64,000 nt of DNA, taken from positions 41,312,519 through 41,376,518 of the forward strand of contig CM055096.1 of NCBI GenBank assembly GCA_029204225.1, written 5' to 3'. The notes under the pieces were generated by a model. It was not told the origin of the DNA. It ran no database searches and worked only from the letters and a program-made list of their open reading frames with translations. A program made the position numbers and the translations under genes. Positions 47,616-58,890 of this stretch are shown in pieces. How positions within the stretch are numbered: the stretch's first letter is position 1; every line of letters starts with the position of its first letter. Source of the DNA: Diphasiastrum complanatum (Eukaryota > Streptophyta > Lycopodiopsida > Lycopodiales > Lycopodiaceae).

Positions 47616-48112
47616 ACCGAGATGGTACAATGAAACAATCAAAGATAGACAAATGCTAGATGAAGCAAAGTCAAGTCAACAAGGAGCAAAGCGTTTGACA
47701 AGAGGTGATTGTACATTATGAGGAGACACATTATGCTTTCTAGTTTTGGATACAAGTGTCTTCATTTGAAGATGCTTTTAAGGAGCATGTTTGGAAAACA
47801 GCTATGGATCAAGAGTATGAGACAATTATGAAGAACAAGACATGGAATCTTGTGGAGTCATCATTAGGTAAGAAGCATATTGGATGCAAGTGGGTTTACA
47901 GAACCAAGCTTAATTCAGATGGTGCGATTGAAAAACACAAGGCAAGGTTAGTGACCAAGGGTTATGCACAGGAGGAAGGATTTGACTATGATGAGACTTT
48001 CACCAGTGGCAAAGATAACACATTGAGGAAACTTTGGTTTGGACATATGGTTTGCAAATTGAAGAAAGCTTCATATGGTTTGAAGCAAGCACCTAGGGCA
48101 TGGTATAGTTAG
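47616..48112 (+). pseudogene. Ty1/copia RT fragment with internal deletion
   Basis: It begins in the linker (PRWYNETIKDRQMLDEAKSS), continues with FEDAFKEHVWKTAMDQEY, HIGCKWVYRTK, HKARLVTKGYAQEEGFDYDE, then jumps from the ETF-x-S position directly to VCKLKKASYGLKQAPRAW. About 80-90 residues that normally separate these motifs are missing. It ends at a TAG right after the AWYS segment. No LTR recognised. Confidence 0.8.
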
Positions 48113-51100
48113 TGATTTATGCTGATTATAAAGCGCCAATTTTGCTCGTTTTAGGACTAAGATGCTTTTACACATTTAGAAACTTATATTTGGTAATTGC
48201 TTCTAGGTTGCTTTTGCATATATACCTAATTAGTCTACCTAGCTTACCAATCTACATGAAAGATTTTGAAGCAATCATTACGATCTAGCCTTGAACTTCT
48301 CAATCCACTATTTAGTTGTTTGAAGCTGAGGCACTATTCACATTGACTTTTCAAGCATCTAGGGATGCAAAATCTACAATGTACATCATATATCAATTAA
48401 CTGAATAGATTATTGCAACCCTGGCATGATGTTGGGGCTTGCAATTTATCTTTGCAAGCGCCGTGCAATGCTAGGGCAGCAAAGAAACTAGTTTGATCTT
48501 TTGTGGGCATTCTACATGCATTTTCGTTTTGTTCAGGTTTTGTTTAGTGCAAACTACATTTTTAATAGTGAGGCGGTCCTCCAATGAGTGGTGAGATGGT
48601 TAGGACTTGATTTCCACTCTTTGAGTTTAGAAGTCAAAGTCCAATTTGTAGCACAAAATGGAGACTTACAATAAAAGAAAACAATGATGAAACATCAAGG
48701 TATGTCGCCATGTAGGATTCTTTTCAAAAGCTTAGAACTTTATTCAATAGCCCAAACTTTTATTGGCCTACAAGTAATGGTTGGGTCATTTAGTAGCTTA
48801 GATTATGACATAGATATTACTTGTGGGCTACATTTGTCCCATGAACAAGACCTGATGGAAGTTAACAAGACCTAGATGTCTTCATGATTTCAGGTAATTA
48901 CAAGAGCTTGTACATCCTAAGTGAAAGGAGTTTAGAAAGAAGGAACAAAAAGTATGAAAGAAAACTTGTAATTGGAAAAAAATCAATGATATAGTAGAGT
49001 GCACAATTGTGGTCTATGCCATTCATAAAGATGTAATTGTAGAGGTTTGATGGTGAAATGTCCAATTTCCATACATGCCTTTAATTCTTGGAAATTTGAG
49101 GACCGCTTCACACTTAGGTGGCCAGTGTAGATAATGTATTGCATTGAATACTGTTTGTATGTGAAAGAGATAATTTTTCTGCACTAAGTCAATAAACACT
49201 TATTTGACCAATCCCAACTCAATCCCTAATAAGCAAAGTGCCATAGCTCGGTTTGGTAATACCAAAGAAGATCACTTAGGAGCATAGTTTCCCGATTTAC
49301 CTATTCATTGAAATTCGAACCAATTGGTCCGATTTGGATCAATTAGGTTTTGGCTGATTCACATAAACTCAGTACCTATATGATCCAAAATCGCATTCTA
49401 TTTCATTCCAAATGACTAAAATTGAATGTAAATTAGAGAATGATGGTAAACTGTAGAGTACCTGATCTATCAATGATCAATGTTTTGTAACTATTATTAA
49501 ATTCAAGTTTTTTATTGAAACCCTAAACCGGATTCTCCAATTCTTTCAAGGCAAGTTTGATTCTGAACTGCCTTAAAAGCCAATTCCTCTGATTCTGAAA
49601 AGGCAGGAAAGTATGCTTAGGAGTAGGTGATGATAGTGTAGGATGAGAAAAGAAAAAACTGAGGTGGATTTTTGGTGTGAATAGGTGATTTTATTTTACA
49701 TACTAAGGCCATGATATGTTATCAAATCGTCTAAAAGCATGAATACTTTTGTAAGCGCATATGGCATGCTTAATCTTGGATGCTTCTTAATTGGATCCTG
49801 AAGCTCTGTATCACATCTAGCCAATTCTAACGTATTGGAATTGTTCTGATGCTTTGTTATTGACTCCACAATTGCATTTCTCAATTTTGTGAATGTCATG
49901 GGATCATCCTACATTAGTAATTATAGTAATGCTTATTATGTGGTGACACTGAACTATTCTGCATCTTTGAGGTGCTTTGAAGGTTGTTGAATGTATGTAG
50001 CTATCTGTGTGACATGGTGGGTGGAAGATGATAACTTCAAACTGTCTTTCTGTTTGAAATGCATTAGATATAGCTTTTTCCATGGAATGTCGTAAAGATT
50101 AGAGTTTCAATTATTTCTCTTGCAGGTCGATGCATTGCTAATACGTTTTCTTACGGGAAAAGGGTAATTCATTTATTTTAAAACTTAAGTACAATCGCCA
50201 GCAGGTATGAGCATCATCATATTTTTGACGAATATAAATTGAAACAACTTGGTATTGCTGCTTTGTGGTGTGTCAATCGATTGTTATGAATCTGAATACA
50301 ATATAAAGGATCTTTCTTTCCAAAAATGACTTATCTTAGAGTAACTTTCTGAAGTTGACCATAAGGCACAAAGCCTAGATAAATTTTTACTAAGAGTACT
50401 GGTTTATTCAGGTTGTGAAAGGATGCCCAAATCAAAAGGGCTTGTTGTTATCGCTTAAAGAGGAATAACATTCACCTCGAGAATCTTTGGAAAATCTTTT
50501 GATGGATGTGCCTTCATTTTAGATCTAATTAGGGGTATGAAATTTGGTGCTCTCTTCTACTTAATCAGATAGTTACAGCTAAAATTCTAAGACAAGAAGA
50601 ACAAGTAGCAGCAACAACATTAATGATCAGTGTATTTGGTATCAATGGTAAATAGGTTGATGAGTAATACATTAAGGTATGTCTATAACTGGTGGGACAA
50701 TACATCTCTTGATTAAATAAGCACACCCTGATATTGGCTTATTCTAATAAGATGCTGTGCTAGAAACATAAAGTCTGGACCAATGATGTACTTGGTCAAA
50801 TGCACTTGAGGGTGGCTGGTTCTGTTGACTACAGGCTGGTGGATCATGTGTTAGGAAGTAAATTCTCATGAAACATTAGCTTTATGCGTTTAAGAACTAA
50901 AAGAGAGATGAATGGGGCTGGCCGAGCGAAAAGAGCTAAAGGAAAAAGTAGGTGCGACTGATACTTGTAGTATCCAAATGAACGATGTTTGAGGAGCTCT
51001 CCACAAAGGAAATGGAAAGCATGAAAGCAGGTGGCAGATTTACAAACCCCTCTCAATCAAGTGACCAGACCTTGATTCATGAAAAAAAGGCCAACAAAAG

Positions 51101-52139
51101 ATTGTCACAAAGCATTATCACCCTTGACCAGGCCATAGGGGTCAAGAAACCCAACTTCAGGTAGCACATAAGATAGTCAAGCACTTACAAGGTTCCACAG
51201 AAGAGGAACTAATGCAAAACAAAACTTGAAAAAAAAAATGAATGCAGTGGATGAAACCAATAAATCCTGCAAGATGAACTAGAGGCAAAAGAACAAAATC
51301 GGATCGGATGGAGGAATATGAAGTGCAAGCTGCAAAAAAAGAAAAAAGTTAGAGACGGATGACAAAAGTGCCAAAAAGTACTTTAAAAGGGCTGAGCACT
51401 ACAAAACACAAGTGCCCTTATCAAGCCCAGCGCCAGTGCCTTGAGCCAATCCTTTGAGGCTGAGCTGGAACACAAGGAGAAAGAGTTGGCGATCGAGAGG
51501 GAGTTTGTTGCAGATTTGGATGGCAGGTCTATCTTGAGTTGGCCAACCACAATAAAGATGCACTCTATACAAGCACACACATATCTATGGCTCCAAAGCT
51601 CACTTTATTGACTTGTTGATTTTCTATAAATTAGTTGCTACATTTTTCAAATAGCAAAGCCCCCTCAATCTCTTCCTCACAAGGCATTAAATAACTTACC
51701 TTTTTGAACTTTTTGGCAGCCCTCCCCTTAAGAGTAGTTTTTGTTCTATGTTCTCTTCTTTCTTTTCTTAATTATCAATTAGACGCATTACATTTATTAG
51801 TAGCATCCTATAGGCCTCTCCTTTCCCCTTTCTTTTCTCGATCCCCTTCATCCCATAGTTGCAAGGAAACGAGAATGAGGAAAAGTCTAGACCCTCAAGA
51901 ATGGGAATGTTCCCTAGGGCAAGGGAAGGACACATCATCACATATAATCATTATCTAGAACATTATATACCCTTTCAGATAAATATCAAGCACTCAAACT
52001 GTAGAATATGTAAGCGGGAGGGGAAAACGTGGCCTTGCAAGCAAAGAAAGAAGGATGACAAGTGTGTCTCCTCATGATAGGTAAGATAACACGAGCTACA
52101 ACATGACTATGTGTGGTTCGTTGTCTTTAATCTCTATGA
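48113..52139. other. 4-kb stretch without a recognised gene
   Basis: AT-rich. None of the short frames (48684-48875, 49696-49899, 50844-51056, 51383-51580, 51704-51958) shows a known domain. A splice-acceptor-like TTGCAG near 50125 precedes a 13-codon open stretch and a GT, too little to call. Confidence 0.35.
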
Positions 52140-54030
52140 ATAGGCGTGGCATCGTCATCATCGAACTGATCATAGTGTGGTGGACGTGTCATGAAACAGG
52201 CAGTAGTATATTCCTCTAATCTCATGGTACATAGGGCATTTGAAAATAAAATGCTCCTCAGACTCCACCTCACCCAAAGAGCATAACTAGCAGATCTGCT
52301 CCTCTCTCAGATTATCGTGGAATCTCCAAGTCTCAATAGCCAATTGATGTGATGATACGCGAAGCTGGCCCAATGTGAATCTGAGAATGTGTGATAACCT
52401 GAGTCCAAATACTGAGGCAAAATTGGAAACCCTGCTATATCTAGCTCCAAGAAATGGTTTCGATAGTAGTCGAGTTTAACCCCCATTTGGCTCCGCCATG
52501 TGTGATTAAGATATGCTCTTTATAGAAAATGTCTGTTATATTGATGAGTGATATATGCTCTATATAAGAAGCGTTTGATATAATCACGGGTGCTTGATGG
52601 AAGATCAATAATAGAAATGCCAAGTGTATCAGGTAGATGAGAGTCCTAGGAAAACCATGATAGTTGATAACCCTAATGATGAAGATGCTAAGATGAGGTA
52701 AGTGTTGCTTGGTGTATCTCTGCTCATCTGTGGAGAACAACATAATACACTAGATATTTGTGATAAGTCGAAAGATGGCATCAAGTTGTGAAGCTGGAAT
52801 TGCAAACTTTGCCAGAATGACCAAATGTGGGATAGAGGGCTCATGCTTGATAACATAAGCACCTACAAGCACAAAGTACTGACCCAATCAGATGAAGTGA
52901 GGCTTTTACACCACGCCTTTGTTGCATATAGGTTATGGGGTTAACAATAGTATCAATGAGCCGACACTTACTCAGGGCATCCCAAATAAATCGTTGAAAA
53001 CAAAACCTCTCTAGCTAGAAAAGGGAAGTGTGCCCTTCCGAAGTCTAGTGGAAGTTGCATGTCTCATACCAAATATAGGACCAATAACGAGCACCCCTAG
53101 ATAATTGTAGGATGATACAATCTCTAATGGCCTTTCGTCAAAGATGAGCTCATGTTGTTGCATGAAGGCCTTGGTTGTATTGAAGACCATAGCCTTGGTC
53201 TTTGTGATGTTAACCCCCAATACCTATTTGGAAGGTATGAAGACTGTCTAGGTGTCTCTGTAGACTGTCTCTAGTAGTGGAGACAAAACTATATTATCAA
53301 CATTAAGAAGGATGGCAATCAAAATATCACACAGTTTGCAACTTGCTCCACCACTGTTGAATGACTCTCTCTAGCTCATCAGTATATAATCCACACAAGG
53401 TGGGTGAGAGGGAGCAAATCTTGTGTCACCTCAATGGTACTCCATATTTGCTCTTTGAAATGCCAATGTCACTACAGCCGAGAACTCTCTCATGAAGTGC
53501 CATCACCTGTAGAACCATGTTAGTGGAGAAGCCAAGGTCACGTAGCCGCTGGATGAGAAGGGACCATGGAAATAAGAAGGATGACAATCAAAATATCACA
53601 AAGTTTGCAACTTGCTCCACCACTGTTGAATGACTCTCTCTAGCTCATCAGTATATTATCCACACAAGGTGGGTGAGAGGGAGCAAAAAATGCTTCACCT
53701 CAATGGTACTCCATATTTGCTCTTTGAAATGCCAATGTCACTACAGCCGAGAACTCTCTCATAAAGTGCCATCACCTATAGAACCATGTTAGTGGAGAAG
53801 CCAAGGTCACGTAGTTGCTGGATGAGAAGGGACCATGGAATAGAGTCAAAGGCATTCCTGAAGTAACAAAAGAATAGTAGACCTGCTCTCTCCTATGTTT
53901 GGCTTTCTCTCTGATAGCCCGAAGAGCGAGGACATGATTTGTAGTGGAATAATGAGCTCGGAAACCAGCCTGGCCCAATGCATGTAGTCTTTTGGCCTCA
54001 GCCTCAAAACTCATTGCTGATTTAAAAAGT
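52140..54030 (-). pseudogene. LINE reverse-transcriptase remnant
   Basis: Read from 54030 down. RT begins in the LHALGQAGFRAHYSTTNHVL block (54014-53930) and the HRREQVYYSFVT block. The middle of RT follows in broken frames (GVPLR; TDELERVIQQWW). Next comes VNITKTKAMVFNTTKAF with SSYNYLGVLVIGP (53220-53080) and the post-RT region. The tail (LRFTLGQLRVSSHQLAIET; C-x2-C; EEHFIFKCPMYHEIRG, about 52395-52200) is the same zinc-binding tail seen at 29277. The 5' part (endonuclease) is missing. Multiple stops, frameshifts and an internal tandem duplication make it inactive. Confidence 0.8.
53305..53840. repeat. 269-bp tandem duplication inside the LINE
   Basis: 53305-53573 and 53574-53840 are direct repeats, about 96% identical by eye (roughly ten substitutions, no indel in the aligned part). 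The unit covers the central RT region. Confidence 0.9.
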
Positions 54031-56734
54031 CCTAATGGTTGTGAGCTTTGTCTATAGCCAAAAATGGATTGTTTTTAAATCTTCTCAAGAACTGAGATTT
54101 CGACAATTGAAGTTTGAACTAAGAGAATGTGTTAGGGGGTTGGGGCAAATTCAGATGAAAATATGTTGTTGAGTTGTTACACTAGTACTCGTAAGCTAAC
54201 TAGTAAACAACTTAACTTTTTCGATATAAATGCCATTCACATTCATACAATCATGCGAAGAAAGCAGGTACAAGTTTACACTATTCGCATGCTCAATAGA
54301 CATTCATTGTTGTAGTTGGAATATACAAAATCAACACTTGAGTGATCATTAGGAATTCACGATCACACTCTATTACTCTAGTTGAATTACTAAAGCATGC
54401 CTTACTTGCAAACAAGCAATCAATTTAGTATTTACTAGCATAGCATCTATTAGTAGCCTCTTTATTTATTTTCTACAACTGACATGGATTAGGTTTCACT
54501 AGCCCAAGAAAGTGCTCATAAGACTGGCCTGATAAGTATGCACTTGTCATTCACAGAACAATTCATCGAGCAACATCACACCATTGAGGATGATACCTCC
54601 ACCTATGGTGCTACTCGTGGTGTACTTGATAAGTTCCTCAAGGGTTTCTTGTACGCTAGTTGTTGATGGATGTCAATTGGTTAACTGGCCTTGTGTTAGT
54701 TGTACAAGCTGCAAGCTAGCAATGGCTTATTAGCAACAATTCATCCTAGATAAAACAAATGTGCATAATAATAGGAACTTCCCACATGATCAATAGGTGC
54801 CATGCGGCCCCATATCAGATAGCTATTTTGCAGTTTGGCTTACTTAATATATCGTAAGAATGACGTACAACAACCACATGTCTCATCATTTTTCCAACTT
54901 GGGAGCATTGTTACAACCACACGTTTCAAACATTTGAAACCTTTTTCTCCAATTATAGAGTGCCAAAATAAAAAAAATTCAATGTTATGTCCAAAACAAT
55001 GACCATTAGAAGTTATACAGTATAGAAAAAGGTTGTTTGCAATACATCCAAAGCTCAAATGAATAAAGCTCAATTTGATGCTCCCATCTTCTTCAGAGTA
55101 GTGGACAAACCTTACCTGCATTTGTTTGGTGCTCAAATGAGGGGGCATCAAGCTTGGAAGATCTTGGAGAGGGGGTGCACGGAGGATTTAAAGAGGAGGA
55201 TCGGCCACGCTAGGGCACCAAAATATGGGAGGTAGTCTGCTAGTGGGCCATTCGGTCAACTTTGGCCCAATTTAGCCTAAGCCTAGGGACCCTGATTCCA
55301 TGGTAAGAAGTATGTGCCTCCTCAATCATTGGTATCAGCCACATACTTCTGAAATTTTTACTGTGAATATTTATGCTCACTTTTTACATGATAAGTGCAC
55401 CACTATTAAAATTAGCATGTTGCCTATGCAATCCAGTACTATAAAGAGCTTGGATTAGGCAGTGAGTTTCCAAATAAGTTCATTGATAATTTAAGATGAC
55501 TAGCCCAATCTTGTTGTAATAATATTTAACTTTGCAAAAATTCCGAAGGAGATGTTCTAGCATCATTTCTATGATACTTCCAAACATAGTTGCAACAAAG
55601 CGCATTTGGAAGGTCTTCCAAACATGTTTGGAAACACCCACGTTTGAAACCTGTTGCTCACTTTTGAAAATAGCCCCAATACATACATGGGTTTTTCAAC
55701 CTTCTCTTTTTTTAAAAACCAAACACGTCCTAGGTGATGCTATTGCACGTGCCAACAAATGCCTGATACAATATCAAATCTCGCCAAATGGGTGATCTCA
55801 AATCCAACTTCTCAACATAAATTTGAATATTTAAGAGAATACTCACAACCCCATATCCTACACTCCTATATACTCTTTTGGTCAGCCATCTCAATTTACG
55901 CTATGAATAGGATGGTCGTGCACATGTTTGACTATTTGCAAAGGGTCAAATACACTACATTGTGTGACCCATTGTCAAGGATCCATACATCTCTACCACA
56001 CGGCTTCTCGCGCATAACAATCAAAGAGGTGCCAGAAAATCGATACTTTGGAAGATTCGTGTCCACCTTTCTAACCACCAACGCATTCGGTAAACGGCAA
56101 ACATCTTGATTTGAGAATTGGTCAACTTCTTCTCTTTGCATGGGCTCATTTGTTGCTTTATCAACTTGAAGATTACACATGGCACACATCTGGTCTCAAG
56201 GATACTTCTTCCAATAATGTTTTCACAAACAACCAAAGCTCAAGTTTTCTCTCTTAACTCACCCTTGGTCCCATGGTGATAACATAGAGACATTGACCTC
56301 TAGCACCATCAGGACACCATAAAACCCTAATTTGTTACCTTTCTGACGGTTATGATGCTGTCCTTGGTTGGGACAAGAATCTCTTCATTTTTTTGAGCCT
56401 AGCCCAAAACGCCCAAGGTTTGGTTTATGTCATGGCATCTGCTTGTTTGTAGTGTTTCCAGCCAATTTGTCCAATTCAAATCAATTTTTTTTTTTCCATT
56501 TTTTAAAAAGTCCTAAGCCTTGGATTCTTATAAAAACAGGTTGTTATTGCTATTTACAATGCTCTACTAGTAGTAACTATTGTGTTCGTGACTTGCGCAT
56601 TTATCTGTCTACATGTTTGTGCATTTTTGAGAGTCAAGGCTAGTAATCTGGTTGTCGGTGGTAGCATTGAGTAGTTTGAGCTGCGAACAAAAACTTACGC
56701 GATTGAACAAATATGAATGATGATACTGGATGTA

Positions 56735-56740
<6 letters not shown>
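54031..56740. other. Stretch without a recognised gene
   Basis: Frames at 55532-55795, 55759-56109 (plus) and 55932-56189 (minus) are moderately long but show no family I recognise. No transposon ends seen. Confidence 0.35.

Positions 56741-56791
<51 letters not shown>
56741..56791. repeat. (CT)n microsatellite
   Basis: About 25 CT dinucleotides. Confidence 0.95.
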
Positions 56792-56793
<2 letters not shown>

Positions 56794-56814
56794 CCTTGAT
56801 CTCATTTGATGACC

Positions 56815-57250
56815 CCAGATGTGTCGCATTGATGATTCGGGAGATGTCAGACCTGCGGAGGAAGAGACTGGACCCAGACATATCCCCCCTGATACAGCCG
56901 AGCACAGTGACTGCCTATCCCGCCGGAGACAGAGACAGGAGGCAGACTTGAGCAGTGACTCTGATGGAGAGGCCAAGATTGCAGACGCTTGACAGATGGC
57001 AGAGACAGTGTCAACTCACAAAGGGACAGCCAGCCTCCAGGCCACAGCGCACAGCTCCACGGTGGTAGAGACGACATTACCGACAGCCCACTCGGAGGCA
57101 GAGGCCCGCGGCACACTCAGAGGTGGCCTCACAGCATACCATACATCATTTCTTCTAGGCTGATGGACATTGACTATACCAGGCTGATGGACATTGAGTA
57201 TGCTAGGCATATCATTAGATGTAGTCATTTTAGTTATTGTTCTTTTTAGA
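56815..57250. other. GC-rich open segment with a small in-frame repeat
   Basis: Much richer in G+C than its flanks up to about 57125. The plus-strand frame from 56820 (MCRIDDSGDVRPAEEETGPR...) is open for about 57 codons to a TGA at 56991-56993. A 24-bp unit at 57157-57180 is repeated at 57181-57204 and, in one frame, encodes LMDIDYTR then LMDIEYAR. No domain is recognised. It directly follows the (CT)n tract. Confidence 0.3.
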
Positions 57251-58066
57251 TAGACATTCAAAAGTATCTAAGTAGGTTCAATTTTTTTTATAGAGGACAA
57301 TCTCCTTTTCTTCTCTAATGAGTGTCCTCTCCCTCAGATGGTCCTAGTAATTAGACACAGTTCTGCAACTTGTACTTGGAAAGGTAGCCTTTAGCATGCC
57401 TTCCATACCTTCCACTAACTGCAAAAGTTCTTCCAAACATTGGGCTTTGGGAGTATCACCCATCGTATCCCAATACACTCCTTGGACTTAAAAAACATGC
57501 CTTAAATCTGTAGCAGCCTTCACCATTCAGCACTGATTGTCACTCAGATCAATGTTGCATATACTCCTGCTTTCTGATAGTTAACAGGTACTCGTCGAAT
57601 TGAAAAGCATTGTGTTAGACCCAAAAATCAATAGGCTCTGACTGTAGCAGCCTTCTTCTCCTTGGATCACTCTTAGAAAGAAACTTGATTTTGGTGATGG
57701 CTGCCTGCCAATAGCTTTTGGTTTAATTTTGGAGATGTTTCGGCACTTCTTTCTCATTGCCAGATTCTTCTTTCTTTGGTAAGTCTTGAATGTAGAGCAC
57801 CTGTTCCCCATACTACTACTCAGAGCACCTTTTAACTTGATGCCTTTGTCCACATTTTATCTTCTATTATTATCCACAACCTGCAGCGATAGTGATATGC
57901 TAAACTTGTTGCCTCATTAACTGCCTTAATTTTCTTACTCAATGACTACTGTTGCACTGGACTCCTGTGATTCTCTCTCTAAGATTTTGCCACAGATGTG
58001 AAGCACTAAAAGACTTCTTTCCTAATTAGAGTACATGGATTTTTCTGATATAATCTCATTCCTCTT
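57251..58066. other. Stretch without a recognised gene
   Basis: Possibly the leader of the putative minus-strand LTR element at 58067. No coding match. Confidence 0.3.
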
Positions 58067-58078
58067 GCTTTGATACTA
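58067..58078 (-). promoter_or_regulatory. Possible degenerate primer binding site, minus strand
   Basis: Minus strand TAGTATCAAAGC differs at two positions from TGGTATCAGAGC. The plus strand resumes with TGTCAGACAC at 58081, an LTR-edge-like start with the same 2-bp spacing seen at 44655/44658. Weak. Confidence 0.3.
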
Positions 58079-58890
58079 GATGTCAGACACAACATGGATT
58101 GAAGCACAGAAAGAGAGATAATTTCACCTCATTAATCACAATAGGATACATCAGATGCATAGGAACCTACAAGAAAAAGTGCATCACAACTGCCATTCTG
58201 CTTGTGCCATTTTATGGCTGTTCAATTCTCGTAAAATGGAGCTTATAAAATTTCGATCCCATAAGGGACTCAATTGAATTATGAGCATCTTTAGATTTGA
58301 TGATGCTTTTGGGTCTCCAGGAAGCTTAGTGAGCACATGTAATTACTTAAGTTCCTGGTACGCTTGAACTTGTTTACAATTCTATTGTCAATTAAGCTTG
58401 TCAACTTTTGAGCAGAATGTGAAGATCCTTGACTGCATAAAGAGGTTTGTAGTTTGCTGTCTTTGTAAAGGTATGTATTAAGGCTTGTTATGCTTCCTCC
58501 TGAGCATGCTGCCTTTTAAGTTACATCCAAAGCTCTTTGAGATATGAAATAAGAGTTTCTCTTAAGCTGATGAGCATTGGATTTTCTCGCATTGGCCTTG
58601 TTCCGTGGAATTAGTATTATGAAAATAAATTATTGCAAAATTCATTTATGTTAAGTTTTCTTGATGTTCAACAAACCTTCTAAATCTTTAACAGAGCAGT
58701 GAGCACTCATCTGCTGAACAGGAAAGTTTTTAAGTTTTGAGCCAAGCTAACCTGAGAGCTTTGATGAAGACCAGATATGCTAATGTAGTAGTCTCCTCTT
58801 TCTCAAGCCCGACTGACAAAATGCCTTCTCTTTAGAAGTTGACAGCACTTCTATTCTTGACAGACTTAATTTAATCTACGATTCTAACAG

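Noticed and set aside
55932-56189. Minus-strand frame with WILDNGSH, slightly like a copia protease (WILDSGAS)
   Set aside because: The key D-S-G is not present and the neighbouring residues do not fit gag or protease.
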